From Streptomyces durocortorensis (GTDB taxonomy: Bacteria > Actinomycetota > Actinomycetes > Streptomycetales > Streptomycetaceae): a DNA stretch of 33,235 nucleotides. Under the pieces are notes generated by a model that was not told the DNA's origin, did not search any database, and saw nothing but the letters and a program-made list of their open reading frames with translations. Positions within the stretch are counted from its first letter, which is position 1. The number at the start of each line of letters is the position of its first letter. Of the stretch, positions 16,678 through 25,384 are shown in pieces. Both the position numbers and the translations under genes were made by a program. The stretch lies in the NCBI RefSeq assembly GCF_016901035.1, contig NZ_JAFEUF010000042.1:1-33235 (forward strand). The letters are read 5' to 3'.

Positions 16678-17235
16678 ATGGCAAGGATGAGTGCGGAGGA
16701 ACGGCGCGAGAGCGTCGTCCGGGCGGCGATCACCGAGTTCGCCCGCGGTGGTTACAACGGCACGTCCACCGAGGTGATCGCCCGGCGGGTCGGCGTCTCG
16801 CAGCCCTATCTCTTCCGGCTCTTCCCCAACAAGCAGGCGATTTTCATCGCCGCCGCCGAGCGTTGCCTGCAGGACACCCGCCAGGTCTTCGTAGTGGCCT
16901 CCGAGGGGCTGGAGGGGGAGGAGGCCCTGCACGCCATGGCCAGGGCGTACCAGCGGCTGATCGTCCACGACGGCGAGAAGCTGATGATGCAGATGCAGGT
17001 GTACGCGGCGGTCGCCGCGGCCGAGGCCTCCGGGGACCACGCCTTCGGGGCGTCCCTGCGGGCGGCCTGGGAGCGGATGTGGGACGACGTGCACCTGGTG
17101 CTCGGGGCCGATGTGAACGAGACGACGACGTTCCTGGCGTACGGGATGCTCGTCAACACCCTCGCCTCGCTGGGCTTCCCGGCCGAACACCGCGTCTGGA
17201 CCGGGTTCTACGACTCGGCCAGGCCCGTCGAGTGA
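16678..17235 (+). CDS. TetR family transcriptional regulator
   Basis: Repressor of 185 residues. The N-terminal helix-turn-helix runs ERRESVVRAAITEFARGGYNGTSTEVIARRVGVSQPYLFRLFPNKQAIFIAA (about residues 8-58), typical TetR with GVSQPYLFRLFPNK as recognition region; the rest is the variable ligand domain. It precedes a DHA2-type exporter and both start regions share a palindrome, so it most likely represses itself and the exporter until a compound binds. The ATG at 16678 lies right after the operator and has no Shine-Dalgarno, consistent with leaderless translation. Ligand unknown. Confidence 0.93.
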   Translation: MARMSAEERRESVVRAAITEFARGGYNGTSTEVIARRVGVSQPYLFRLFPNKQAIFIAAAERCLQDTRQVFVVASEGLEGEEALHAMARAYQRLIVHDGEKLMMQMQVYAAVAAAEASGDHAFGASLRAAWERMWDDVHLVLGADVNETTTFLAYGMLVNTLASLGFPAEHRVWTGFYDSARPVE

Positions 17236-17275
17236 ACAGCGCGTACCGGGTGCGCCCGGATTTCTGTCCGCAGAA

Positions 17276-17295
17276 GTTAGTCATCAATAACTAAC
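17276..17295 (+). promoter_or_regulatory. Palindromic operator before the MFS exporter
   Basis: GTTAGT-CATCAATA-ACTAAC, six-base arms with eight-base spacer, 14 bases before the exporter ATG. Read in reverse it aligns with the regulator's own operator through GTTATTGA..A.TAACTT. A close relative, GTTGGT-N8-ACTAAC, occurs at 20515-20534. Confidence 0.75.
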
Positions 17296-17309
17296 CAGCA
17301 GGGGGAGAC

Positions 17310-18776
17310 ATGTCAGCAGGGGGAGCAGTGGACGCACAGCACGGTACGGCCGGCCGCGGGGGAGCGGTCTGGGTCCTCGTCATCACCAGCGTCGCCGGAT
17401 TCATGGCGGCCCTCGACAATCTCGTCGTCACGACCGCCCTTCCCTCCATCCGCGAGAGCCTCGGCGGCGGCCTGGAGGAGCTGGAGTGGACGGTGAACGC
17501 GTACACCCTGACCTTCGCCGTGCTGCTGATGCTCGGGGCCGCGCTCGGGGACCGGTTCGGCAGACGGCGGCTGTTCATGGCCGGCCTCGCCGTCTTCACG
17601 GCCGCCTCAGCCGCGGCCGCCCTCTCCCCGGGCATCGAGGAGCTCATCGCCTTCCGGGCGGTCCAGGGCGTCGGCGCGGCGGTCATGATGCCGCTGACGC
17701 TCACCCTGATCGGCGCGGCCGTCCCGGCCGAGCGGCGCGGAGCGGCCCTGGGTGTCTTCGGCGCGGTCACCGGCGTGGCGGTCGCCAGCGGCCCGCTGAT
17801 CGGCGGCGCGCTCACCGAGCACATCTCCTGGCAGTGGATCTTCTGGCTGAACGTGCCCATCGGCCTGGTGCTGCTGCCGCTGGCCCGGCTGCGGCTCACG
17901 GAGTCGTACGCCCCGAAGGCGCCGCTGGACATCCGCGGCACGCTCCTAGTCGGCGCGGGCCTCTTCGGCATCGTCTACGCCCTGGTCAACACCGCGAGCC
18001 ACGGATGGGGAGACCCCGTCGTCGTGACCGGGCTGATCGCGGGCACGGCGCTGCTCGGGCTGTTCGTCCACCACGGCCTGCGGGCGCAGAACCCGATGCT
18101 GCCGATGCGGCTGTTCCGCAGCCGGGCCTTCCTCGGGATCAACGCCGCGAGCCTGCTGATGTTCCTCGGGATGTTCGGGTCGATCTTCCTGCTCAGCCAG
18201 TTCCTCCAGAACGGCCTCGGCCACTCGCCCACCGAGGCCGGGCTGCGGATGCTGCCCTGGACCGGGATGCCGATCCTCGTGGCGCCGCTCGCCGGGTACC
18301 TCTCCGACCGCTTCGGCGGCCGTCCGGTGGTGGCCACCGGGCTCGCCCTCCAGGCCGTCGGGCTCGCCCTGTTCGCCCTGATCATCGATCCCGGGGTGAG
18401 CTACCTCGCCCAGCTTCCCGCCCTGATCATCGGCGGCGTCGGCATGGCGATGTACTTCGCGCCCGCCGCGAGCCTGGTGCTCTCCAGCGTCCGGCCCGGC
18501 GAGCAGGGCATCGCCTCCGGGGCCAACAACGCGCTGCGGGAGGTCGGCGGGGCGCTCGGGGTCTCCGTCCTCGCCGCCGTCTTCGCCGCGCAGGGCGGCT
18601 ACGGCTCACCCCGGCTGTTCGCGGACGGAACGATGCCCGCCCTCTGGATCGGGGCCGGTGCGGTCGCCCTGGGCGCCCTCGTCGCGCTCCTGATCCCGGG
18701 CCGCCGAGCCGCCGGCCGCCCCGCCCCGGAGCCGGATGACCAGGGGGCGGCGGAGCCGGCGCCGGTGGCCGTCTGA
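17310..18776 (+). CDS. MFS drug exporter, DHA2 (EmrB/QacA) family
   Basis: Proton-coupled efflux pump of 488 residues with about 14 membrane helices. Visible motifs: LDNLVVTTALPSI in TM1 (motif D1), WTVNAYTLTFAVLLMLGAALGDRFGRRRLF (motif A), FRAVQGVGAAVMMP (motif B, with Arg), GVAVASGPLIGGALTEHISWQWIFWLNVPIG (motif C plus the DHA2 WRWIFxINVP-type signature), and YLSDRFGGRP in the second half. ATG follows AGGGGGAG. The upstream TetR and shared operators mark it as its target. Substrates cannot be told. The tail (last about 25 residues) is Pro/Ala/Glu-rich and cytoplasmic. Confidence 0.95.
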   Translation: MSAGGAVDAQHGTAGRGGAVWVLVITSVAGFMAALDNLVVTTALPSIRESLGGGLEELEWTVNAYTLTFAVLLMLGAALGDRFGRRRLFMAGLAVFTAASAAAALSPGIEELIAFRAVQGVGAAVMMPLTLTLIGAAVPAERRGAALGVFGAVTGVAVASGPLIGGALTEHISWQWIFWLNVPIGLVLLPLARLRLTESYAPKAPLDIRGTLLVGAGLFGIVYALVNTASHGWGDPVVVTGLIAGTALLGLFVHHGLRAQNPMLPMRLFRSRAFLGINAASLLMFLGMFGSIFLLSQFLQNGLGHSPTEAGLRMLPWTGMPILVAPLAGYLSDRFGGRPVVATGLALQAVGLALFALIIDPGVSYLAQLPALIIGGVGMAMYFAPAASLVLSSVRPGEQGIASGANNALREVGGALGVSVLAAVFAAQGGYGSPRLFADGTMPALWIGAGAVALGALVALLIPGRRAAGRPAPEPDDQGAAEPAPVAV

Positions 18777-18790
18777 GCCCCCGGACCCCG

Positions 18791-18839
18791 GAGTACGGTC
18801 CGTGGCCCCGCACGAGCGGCGGGGGCGCGGACCGTACTC
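18791..18839 (+). terminator. Long inverted repeat between the exporter and murB
   Basis: GAGTACGGTCCG at 18791-18802 pairs with CGGACCGTACTC at 18828-18839, and GCCCCG pairs further in. It is well placed to terminate the exporter transcript. Its right arm overlaps TACTCT at 18835-18840, the likely -10 of a leaderless murB message (GTG at 18848). Confidence 0.75.
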
Positions 18840-19835
18840 TTGTCCCCGTGCAGGACCGCCACGACCGATGCCGAGGTGATCGCCGCCGTCCGCGAGGCCG
18901 ACGCGAGCGGCACCCCGCTGCTCGTCATCGGCGGCGGCTCCAACCTGGTCATCGGGGACAAGGGCTTCGACGGCACCGCCCTGCGGATCGCCACGAAGGG
19001 CTTCGAGCTCTCCGGTACGTCACTGGAGCTGGCGGCCGGAGAGGTGTGGACCGACGCCGTTGCCCGGACCGTCGAGGCGGGCCTCGCGGGCATCGAGTGC
19101 CTGGCCGGTATCCCCGGATCCGCGGGCGCGACCCCCATCCAGAACGTCGGCGCGTACGGACAGGAGGTGTCCTCCACCATCACGGAGGTCGTCGCCTACG
19201 ACCGGCACACCCGGGAGACCGTGACGATTCCGAACACGGAGTGCGCGTTCTCGTACCGTCACAGTCGCTTCAAGGCCGAACCCGACCGGTTCGTGGTGCT
19301 GCGTGTCCGATTCGAGCTGGAAGAGGCGAGCGGGCTTTCCGCGCCCCTCAAGTACCCCGAAACGGCCAGGGCCATGGGCGTCGAGCAGGGCGACCGCGTC
19401 CCGCTGCCGGCCGCCCGCGAGACCGTGCTGCGGCTGCGGGCCGGCAAGGGCATGGTGCTGGACCCGGAGGACCACGACACCTGGTCGGCGGGGTCCTTCT
19501 TCACCAACCCGATCCTCGAACCGGCCGCGTTCGAGGACTTCCTCGGCCGGGTTCGCGAGCACCTCGGCCCGGACGTGACGCCCCCGGCCTTCCCTGCCGA
19601 GGACGGCCGCACGAAGACCTCGGCCGCCTGGCTGATCGACCGGGCCGGATTCACCAAGGGCTACGGCAGCGGCCCCGCCCGGATCTCCACCAAGCACACC
19701 CTCGCGCTCACCAACCGGGGCGCGGCCAGCACCGAGGACCTGCTCGCCCTGGCCCGCGAGGTCGTCGCCGGGGTGCACGCGGCCTTCGGCGTCACGCTGG
19801 TCAACGAGCCGGTGGCGGTCGGCGTCAGCCTCTGA
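18840..19835 (+). CDS. murB: UDP-N-acetylenolpyruvoylglucosamine reductase (MurB), 5' end damaged
   Basis: Flavin enzyme that makes UDP-MurNAc for peptidoglycan. Core motifs are intact: VIGGGSNLVIGDKGF (FAD), GIECLAGIPGSAGATPIQNVGAYGQE, FSYRHSRFK, AGSFFTNP (proton-donor Ser, S219 counted from TTG 18840) and LVNEPVAVG (Glu 323). But the start is broken. GTG at 18848 followed by CAG GA is the expected streptomycete start (V/M-Q-E), yet that frame is not MurB; the MurB frame opens only with a TTG at 18840 and reads SPCRTA before joining the family at ATTDAEV. The N-terminal segment with its TTFRLGG-like FAD motif, about 24 residues, is missing, fitting a deletion of 3n+2 bases (about 68). Either the assembly is faulty here or the gene is a truncation. 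Coordinates are those of the open frame. Confidence 0.85.
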   Translation: MSPCRTATTDAEVIAAVREADASGTPLLVIGGGSNLVIGDKGFDGTALRIATKGFELSGTSLELAAGEVWTDAVARTVEAGLAGIECLAGIPGSAGATPIQNVGAYGQEVSSTITEVVAYDRHTRETVTIPNTECAFSYRHSRFKAEPDRFVVLRVRFELEEASGLSAPLKYPETARAMGVEQGDRVPLPAARETVLRLRAGKGMVLDPEDHDTWSAGSFFTNPILEPAAFEDFLGRVREHLGPDVTPPAFPAEDGRTKTSAAWLIDRAGFTKGYGSGPARISTKHTLALTNRGAASTEDLLALAREVVAGVHAAFGVTLVNEPVAVGVSL

Positions 19836-19865
19836 TCCGTCCGGGCGCGCGGCCCGGGCAAGGGC

Positions 19866-20501
19866 TCAGTAGGCGATGCCCACGCCCTGCTTCACGGTCT
19901 CCGCGTCGTCGATCAGCGCCAGCATCGCGTGCGCCACATCGGCCCGGGAGATGGACCGCCCGCTGCGCGGCGTACCGCCCACGGCCCGGCGGTAGACACC
20001 CGTGCGCGGCCCGTCCGTCAGCCGCGGCGGCCGCACCGAGGTCCAGTCCGTCGCACTGGCGGCCAACGCCGCCTCCATCCGGGCGAGATCGGCGTACAGC
20101 TCCGCCAGGACCGCCCCGATCCCCTTGCGCATCAGTCGGTCCACCAGCGGATCGCCCGCCGGCTCCGGCCCCACCGGCGCCGCGCTCACCACCACCAGCC
20201 GCCGGACGCCCTCGGCCTCCATCGCCGTCACGATCTGCCCGGTCAGCCGCTCGGCGACGCCGTTCGCCTTCCGGCCGCGCGACCCCAGCCCCGAGAGCAC
20301 CGCGTCCCGCCCCGCCACCGCCCCGCGTACAGCGGCCGCGTCGTCCAGCCGGACGACGGCGTGCAGCGTCCTACGGTCCAGCGGCTCCGGAAGCCGGTCC
20401 GGGGCGCGGACCACGACCGTCACCTCGTGGCCCGCGGCGAGCGCCTGCCCGACGATCTCCCGACCGACGCCGCCGGTCGCCCCGAACACGGTGATCCTCA
20501 T
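19866..20501 (-). CDS. NAD(P)-dependent epimerase/reductase-like protein
   Basis: Rossmann-fold protein of 211 residues of the NAD(P)H-binding atypical SDR (biliverdin reductase B/NmrA-like) group. MRITVFGATGGVGREIV gives the GxxGxxG nucleotide motif; then VVVRAPDRLP, AVLSGLGSRG, RRLVVVSAAPVG, and WTSVRPPRLTDGP with ISRADVAHAMLALI near the end. Start ATG preceded by AGGGGG. Divergent from a TetR gene with a palindrome between them, so probably its target, possibly as a reductase induced by electrophiles or quinones (inference). Substrate unknown. Confidence 0.9.
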   Translation of the reverse strand: MRITVFGATGGVGREIVGQALAAGHEVTVVVRAPDRLPEPLDRRTLHAVVRLDDAAAVRGAVAGRDAVLSGLGSRGRKANGVAERLTGQIVTAMEAEGVRRLVVVSAAPVGPEPAGDPLVDRLMRKGIGAVLAELYADLARMEAALAASATDWTSVRPPRLTDGPRTGVYRRAVGGTPRSGRSISRADVAHAMLALIDDAETVKQGVGIAY

Positions 20502-20514
20502 AGTGCGCCCCCTG

Positions 20515-20534
20515 GTTGGTGAGTGTTTACTAAC
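20515..20534. promoter_or_regulatory. Palindromic operator between divergent reductase and TetR genes
   Basis: GTTGGT-GAGTGTTT-ACTAAC, arms matching in five of six bases, eight-base spacer. It lies 13 bases upstream of the reductase start and 65 before the TetR ATG, placed to control both. Confidence 0.7.
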
Positions 20535-20599
20535 CTCTAGAGTGAGTGCCTTCCCGCCCGGTCGTCAAGATTTCCGGGTCACGGCCTCTTGGAGCACGC

Positions 20600-21190
20600 A
20601 TGGACCAGAAGCCCGCCCGCGTCCGGATCGTCGACGCGGCGCACGAGCTGATGCTCTCCATCGGCCTCGCCCGGACCACCACCAAGGAGATCGCCAGGGC
20701 GGCCGGCTGCTCGGAGGCGGCGCTCTACAAATACTTCTCCGGCAAGGAAGAGCTGTTCGTCACCGTCCTCGCCGAGCGGCTGCCCCGGCTCGGGAACCTG
20801 CTCGGCGAACTGACCGCCGGCGAGGGAGCCGTCGAGGGCAACCTCACCGAGATCGCCCGCGTGGCCGCCCTGTTCTACGAGCAGACCTTCCCCATGGTCG
20901 CGTCCCTGTACGCCGAACCCCAGCTCAAACGCCGCCACGAACAGGACGTGGGCGGGCTGGAAGCCGGACCCCACCTGCCGATCCAGCAGCTCGACGCCTA
21001 CCTGCGCGCCGAACAGGGCGCGGGCCGCATCCGGGCCGACGCGGAAACCTACGCCGCCGCCTCCCTGCTGCTGGGCGCCTGCGCCCAGCGGGCCTTCGCC
21101 TACGCCGCGCTCCCCGGCGGCAGGCCCCCGCAGCCCTTGGACGACTTCGCCGCCTCCCTCGCCCGTACGCTCCTGGCCGGGATCAGTTAG
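20600..21190 (+). CDS. TetR/AcrR family transcriptional regulator
   Basis: Repressor of 196 residues. Helix-turn-helix at about 6-55: ARVRIVDAAHELMLSIGLARTTTKEIARAAGCSEAALYKYFSGKEELFVTV, a clear TetR pattern. The C-terminal domain ends with a helix typical of ligand-binding AcrR relatives. ATG at 20600 is supported by GGAG; a GTG at 20546 in the same frame would add 18 residues with no family support. Divergent from the NAD(P)-binding gene, likely its repressor. Its 3' end overlaps the convergent deaminase gene by eight bases. Confidence 0.92.
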   Translation: MDQKPARVRIVDAAHELMLSIGLARTTTKEIARAAGCSEAALYKYFSGKEELFVTVLAERLPRLGNLLGELTAGEGAVEGNLTEIARVAALFYEQTFPMVASLYAEPQLKRRHEQDVGGLEAGPHLPIQQLDAYLRAEQGAGRIRADAETYAAASLLLGACAQRAFAYAALPGGRPPQPLDDFAASLARTLLAGIS

Positions 21191-22196
21191 CCAGCCAGTC
21201 GTCGATTCCGGACAGCAGCTTCTCCCGTACGTCCACGGGGGCCGCCGATCCGCGCACCGACTGCCGGGCCAGTTCGGCCAGCTCCTCGTCGGTGAAGCCG
21301 TGGTGGCGGCGCACCAGCTCGTACTGGGCGGCCAGCCGCGAACCGAACAGCAGCGGATCGTCCGCTCCCAGCGCCATCGGCACGCCCGCGTCGAACAGCG
21401 TGCGCAGGGGGACGTCGGCGGGCTTCTCGTAGACGCCGAGCGCCACGTTGGACGACGGGCAGACCTCGCAGGTGATCTGCCGTTCGGCGAGCCTGCGCAG
21501 CAGCCGGGGGTCCTCGGCGGCCCGGACGCCGTGGCCGATCCGCGAGGCGTCCAGGTCGTCGAGGCAGTCGCGCACGCTGGAGGGCCCCGACAGCTCCCCG
21601 CCGTGCGGGGCCGCCAGCAGACCGCCGTCCCGGGCGATGGCGAAGGCCCGGTCGAAGTCGCGGGCCATCCCGCGCCGCTCGTCGTTGGAGAGCCCGAAGC
21701 CGACGACGCCCCGGTCCGCGTACCGCACGGCGAGCCGGGCCAGCGTGCGGGCGTCCAGCGGGTGCTTCATCCGGTTGGCGGCGATCACCACGCGCATGTC
21801 CAGGCCGGTGTCCCGGGAGGCGCTGTCCACAGCGTCCAGGATGATCTCGATGGCCGGGATCAGCCCGCCGAGCAGCGGGGCGTACGAGGTGGGGTCGACC
21901 TGGATCTCCAGCCAGCCGGAGCCGTCCGCGACGTCCTCCTGGGCGCTCTCGCGCACCAGGCGCTGGATGTCCTCGGGGGACCGCAGGCAGGACCGGGCGA
22001 TGTCGTAGAGGCGCTGGAAACGGAACCAGCCGCGTTCGTCGGTCGCCCGCAGTTTCGGCGGCTCGCCGCCGGTCAGGGCGTCGGGGAGATGGACCCCGTA
22101 CTTGTCGGCGAGTTCGAGCAGGGTGGTGGGCCGCATCGACCCGGTGAAGTGCAGGTGCAGGTGGGCCTTGGGCAACAGACGTACATCACGCTCCAT
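21183..22196 (-). CDS. add: Adenosine deaminase family protein
   Basis: Zinc aminohydrolase of 337 residues that deaminates adenosine or a related nucleoside. Motifs in order: PKAHLHLHFTGSM (H14 and H16 metal ligands), FGLSNDE, APHGGE (H198 and catalytic E201), RIGHGVRA (H222), CEVCPSSN, and GADDPLLFGS (D279 metal ligand). All catalytic residues of the family are present. The start segment reads F-T-G-S where classical adenosine deaminases have L-D/E-G-A/S, so substrate preference may differ from the main streptomycete Add. ATG at 22196 with AGGA upstream. Downstream of aspC on the same strand but separated by a strong terminator. Confidence 0.88.
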   Translation of the reverse strand: MERDVRLLPKAHLHLHFTGSMRPTTLLELADKYGVHLPDALTGGEPPKLRATDERGWFRFQRLYDIARSCLRSPEDIQRLVRESAQEDVADGSGWLEIQVDPTSYAPLLGGLIPAIEIILDAVDSASRDTGLDMRVVIAANRMKHPLDARTLARLAVRYADRGVVGFGLSNDERRGMARDFDRAFAIARDGGLLAAPHGGELSGPSSVRDCLDDLDASRIGHGVRAAEDPRLLRRLAERQITCEVCPSSNVALGVYEKPADVPLRTLFDAGVPMALGADDPLLFGSRLAAQYELVRRHHGFTDEELAELARQSVRGSAAPVDVREKLLSGIDDWLAN

Positions 22197-22260
22197 CGGA
22201 AGATCCTGCCGCACGGGCGGGCCGGAGCGGTAGCCGCTTTCCCCTTCCGGGGGCTGCTCG

Positions 22261-22310
22261 AACAAAAAAAGCGCCCCCGGCCGGAGGGGATTCCGGCGGC
22301 CGGGGGCGCT
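22261..22310 (-). terminator. Intrinsic terminator of the aminotransferase gene
   Basis: AGCGCCCCCGGCC at 22270-22282 pairs with GGCCGGGGGCGCT at 22298-22310. On the minus strand it is followed by seven T, a classical rho-independent terminator. Confidence 0.93.
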
Positions 22311-22336
22311 CTTCGTCAGCGGTTCGCGCGGGGGTC

Positions 22337-23563
22337 TCAGGCCTTGGCCTCGCCCAGCAGCTTCTGGATCCGCGAGACGCCCTCGATCAGGTCCTCGTCG
22401 CCCAGGGCGTAGGAAAGGCGCAGGTAGCCCGGGGTGCCGAAGGCCTCGCCGGGCACGACGGCGACCTCGGCCTCGTCCAGGATCAGGGCGGCCAGCTCGA
22501 CCGTGGTGGCCGGGCGCTTGCCGCGGATCTCCTTGCCGAGCACGTCCTTGACCGCCGGGTAGGCGTAGAACGCGCCCTCGGGCTCCGGGCAGAACACGCC
22601 GTCGATCTCGTTGAGCATCCGCACGATGAGGTTGCGGCGGCGGTCGAAGGCGGTGCGCATCTCGGCGACCGCGTCGAGCGGGCCGGAGACGGCGGCGAGC
22701 GCGGCGACCTGGGCGACGTTGGAGACGTTGGAGGTGGCGTGCGACTGGAGGTTGGTCGCGGCCTTGACGACGTCCTTGGGGCCGATGATCCAGCCCACCC
22801 GCCAGCCGGTCATCGCGTACGTCTTGGCGACGCCGTTGACGACGATGCACTTGTCGCGCAGCTCGGGCACGATCGCCGGGAGCGAGGTGAAGGTCGCGTC
22901 GCCGTAGACGAGGTGCTCGTAGATCTCGTCGGTCATGACCCACAGGCCGTGCTCGACGGCCCAGCGCCCGATCGCCTCGGCGTCGGCCTCGCTGTAGACC
23001 GCGCCGGTCGGGTTGGACGGCGAGACGAACAGGACGACCTTGGTCTTCTCCGTGCGCGCGGCCTCCAGCTGCTCGACGGAGACCCGGTAGCCGGTGGTCT
23101 CGTCGGCGACGACCTCGACCGGGACACCGCCGGCGAGCCGGATCGACTCGGGGTAGGTGGTCCAGTACGGGGCGGGGACGATGACCTCGTCGCCCGGGTC
23201 GAGGATGGCGGCGAAGGCCTCGTAGATGGCCTGCTTGCCGCCGTTGGTCACCAGGATCTGGCTGGCGTCGACCTCGTAGCCGGAGTCGCGCAGCGTCTTC
23301 TCCGCGATGGCGGCCTTCAGCTCGGGGAGCCCGCCTGCGGGGGTGTAGCGGTGGTACTTCGGGTTGCGGCAGGCCTCGACCGCGGCGTCGACGATGTAGT
23401 CGGGCGTCGGGAAGTCGGGCTCGCCGGCCCCGAAGCCGATCACCGGACGCCCGGCGGCCTTGAGGGCCTTGGCCTTGGCGTCGACGGCGAGGGTCGCGGA
23501 CTCGGAGATCGCACCGATGCGGGCCGAAACCCGGCGCTCGGACGGTGAAGTTGCAGCGCTCAT
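22337..23563 (-). CDS. aspC: Pyridoxal-phosphate aminotransferase, aspartate type
   Basis: Class I/II aminotransferase of 408 residues, sub-type Ib aspartate aminotransferase as commonly next to secE in actinobacteria. Landmarks: [45 protein letters not shown] (phosphate loop), APYWTTYPE (Trp stacking on PLP), [37 protein letters not shown] with the Schiff-base K247, and LRLSYALG with the substrate-binding Arg. The ATG at 23563 ([11 protein letters not shown]) is chosen; the open frame extends 43 codons upstream without family similarity. Interconverts aspartate/oxaloacetate; prephenate activity is also possible in this sub-type. Confidence 0.93.
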   Translation of the reverse strand: MSAATSPSERRVSARIGAISESATLAVDAKAKALKAAGRPVIGFGAGEPDFPTPDYIVDAAVEACRNPKYHRYTPAGGLPELKAAIAEKTLRDSGYEVDASQILVTNGGKQAIYEAFAAILDPGDEVIVPAPYWTTYPESIRLAGGVPVEVVADETTGYRVSVEQLEAARTEKTKVVLFVSPSNPTGAVYSEADAEAIGRWAVEHGLWVMTDEIYEHLVYGDATFTSLPAIVPELRDKCIVVNGVAKTYAMTGWRVGWIIGPKDVVKAATNLQSHATSNVSNVAQVAALAAVSGPLDAVAEMRTAFDRRRNLIVRMLNEIDGVFCPEPEGAFYAYPAVKDVLGKEIRGKRPATTVELAALILDEAEVAVVPGEAFGTPGYLRLSYALGDEDLIEGVSRIQKLLGEAKA

Positions 23564-23663
23564 GGCCCCATGCTCCCAGACCGTGAAAGCCGTCGGCACA
23601 GGGGTTTCAGGGACCGGACAGGACCCGGGCAGCATCCGGACAGGACCGGTCGGTAGTTGTCTG

Positions 23664-23693
23664 TTCGACGCGGCGGCCCTGAACACGTACACT
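23664..23693 (+). promoter_or_regulatory. Promoter for tRNA-Trp-secE-nusG
   Basis: TTCGAC at 23664-23669, 18-base spacer, TACACT at 23688-23693. The -10 is identical to that of the rpoB promoter at 29446. Divergent from aspC. Confidence 0.65.
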
Positions 23694-23775
23694 CACCTGT
23701 CGTTGGCCTTCACCAGCCACACCGTCTCCGCACCCGGTCACCGGGGAAGATGCGGTAGGTTGGTGGAAACCACCA

Positions 23776-23848
23776 AGGGTCGTAGCTCAATTGGTAGAGC
23801 ACTGGTCTCCAAAACCAGCGGTTGGGGGTTCAAGTCCCTCCGGCCCTG
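23776..23848 (+). tRNA. tRNA-Trp (anticodon CCA)
   Basis: Acceptor AGGGTCG pairs with CGGCCCT, G at 23848 as discriminator. Anticodon stem CTGGT/ACCAG with loop CTCCAAA. T-arm GGGGG-TTCAAGT-CCCTC. Position just before secE is standard for actinobacteria. Confidence 0.97.
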
Positions 23849-23954
23849 CTACACACTCCTTCGCCAGGATGTGTGCGCATGTACGTACTTCATTGCACAG
23901 CCGTGCGGCTCCACCGGGCGCGGCACGGCCACGACCCGGAATCAGGTGAGTAGC

Positions 23955-24242
23955 GTGACGGACGCCGTGGGCTCCATCGACATGCCTGATGCTGAGGATG
24001 AAGCTCCCGAGTCGAATAAGAAGTCTCGGAAGGGCGGCAAGCGCGGCAAGAAGGGCCCTCTGGGTCGGCTCGCGCTGTTCTACCGCCAGATCGTCGCCGA
24101 ACTCCGTAAGGTTGTCTGGCCGACGCGTAGCCAGCTGACGACTTACACCTCCGTGGTGATCGTGTTCGTCGTCGTCATGATCGGTCTTGTTACCGTTCTC
24201 GACATGGGCTTCGCCCGGGTCATCAAGTACGTCTTCGGCTGA
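23955..24242 (+). CDS. secE: Preprotein translocase subunit SecE
   Basis: Single-helix clamp of the SecYEG channel, 95 residues. A charged N-terminal part ([16 protein letters not shown]) precedes the conserved amphipathic motif [24 protein letters not shown] and one membrane helix ([20 protein letters not shown]). GTG at 23955 with AGGTGAG upstream; the same frame is open far upstream through the tRNA and is not protein. Lies 106 bases after tRNA-Trp and 73 before nusG, cotranscribed. Confidence 0.97.
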   Translation: MTDAVGSIDMPDAEDEAPESNKKSRKGGKRGKKGPLGRLALFYRQIVAELRKVVWPTRSQLTTYTSVVIVFVVVMIGLVTVLDMGFARVIKYVFG

Positions 24243-24315
24243 TCCCGCGGAAGGCGTCGGACCCGGCGCCCCTTTCGCACGTTCCACCCTTTGTATCCAG
24301 GAAGAAGCAGCCATC

Positions 24316-25209
24316 GTGTCTGACCCGAACCTGAACGACGCCGTCGAGCCCGAGGCCGGCGCCTCAGAGTCCGCCAAGGACGAGCTCGACATCGTTGAGG
24401 CTGCTGACTCCGTGGACCCGGACCAGGCCGAGGCCGCCGATCTCGCCGCGGGCGAGCCCGCCGAGGAAGCCGCCGTGAGCGTCGAGTCCGACGAGGACGC
24501 GGCCGCGGAGGACGTCGAGGACGAGGCCACCGAAGCAGTCGAGGCCGACGACGAGAGCGCCGACGAGGAAGAGGCCGAGCCGGCCGCCCCCGTCGACCCC
24601 GTCGCCGCGCTGCGTGACGAGCTCCGCACCCTCCCCGGCGAGTGGTACGTCATCCACACGTACGCCGGTTACGAGAAGCGCGTGAAGGCCAACCTGGAGC
24701 AGCGGGCCGTCTCGCTGAACGTGGAGGAGTTCATCTACCAGGCCGAGGTGCCTGAAGAGGAAATCGTCCAGATCAAGAACGGCGAGCGCAAGAACGTCCG
24801 GCAGAACAAGCTCCCCGGCTACGTGCTGGTGCGCATGGACCTGACGAACGAGTCCTGGGGCGTCGTGCGGAACACGCCGGGCGTCACCGGCTTCGTGGGC
24901 AACGCCTACGACCCGTACCCGCTGACGCTGGACGAGATCGTCAAGATGCTCGCCCCGGAGGCCGAGGAGAAGGCCGCCCGCGAGGCCGCCGAGGCCGAGG
25001 GCAAGCCGGCTCCGTCCCGCAAGGTCGAGGTCCAGGTGCTGGACTTCGAGGTCGGCGACTCGGTCACCGTCACCGACGGCCCGTTCGCCACGCTGCAGGC
25101 CACGATCAACGAGATCAACGCCGACTCGAAGAAGGTCAAGGGCCTCGTCGAGATCTTCGGCCGCGAGACCCCGGTCGAGCTCAGCTTCGACCAGATCCAG
25201 AAGAACTAG
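24316..25209 (+). CDS. nusG: Transcription termination/antitermination factor NusG
   Basis: RNA polymerase elongation factor of 297 residues. Residues 1 to about 105 form an acidic Glu/Asp/Ala-rich extension absent from E. coli NusG but usual in Streptomyces. The NGN domain follows ([47 protein letters not shown]), then a charged linker, then the KOW domain ([21 protein letters not shown] ... [18 protein letters not shown]). GTG at 24316 preceded by AGGAAG. Ends before a strong terminator at 25242. Confidence 0.97.
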   Translation: MSDPNLNDAVEPEAGASESAKDELDIVEAADSVDPDQAEAADLAAGEPAEEAAVSVESDEDAAAEDVEDEATEAVEADDESADEEEAEPAAPVDPVAALRDELRTLPGEWYVIHTYAGYEKRVKANLEQRAVSLNVEEFIYQAEVPEEEIVQIKNGERKNVRQNKLPGYVLVRMDLTNESWGVVRNTPGVTGFVGNAYDPYPLTLDEIVKMLAPEAEEKAAREAAEAEGKPAPSRKVEVQVLDFEVGDSVTVTDGPFATLQATINEINADSKKVKGLVEIFGRETPVELSFDQIQKN

Positions 25210-25241
25210 CGCTTCCCGCCGGTTTCTGGACACATGCCTAC

Positions 25242-25288
25242 CCAGCAGGTCAGAGGGGCTTCACAGCCGCTCTGACCTGTTGGTTTTT
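25242..25288 (+). terminator. Terminator between nusG and rplK
   Basis: CCAGCAGGTCAGAG at 25242-25255 pairs with CTCTGACCTGTTGG at 25269-25282, followed by TTTTT. It ends secE-nusG transcription. An inverted CGCACA/TGTGCG pair (25292-25297, 25315-25320) with TATACC between lies in the rplK leader, perhaps its promoter or L1-related structure; unproven. Confidence 0.92.
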
Positions 25289-25384
25289 GGTCGCACAGCT
25301 ATACCCGTTATCGTTGTGCGGTATGCCTCCATCCGGATGACCGGAATCGGCGGCGAAACACTCTCATAGGACCCGGAGAGAGCA

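Noticed and set aside
18848-20494. 548-codon frame starting at the expected murB GTG
   Set aside because: Its Arg/Pro-rich translation is the wrong frame of murB; used only as evidence for the frameshift.
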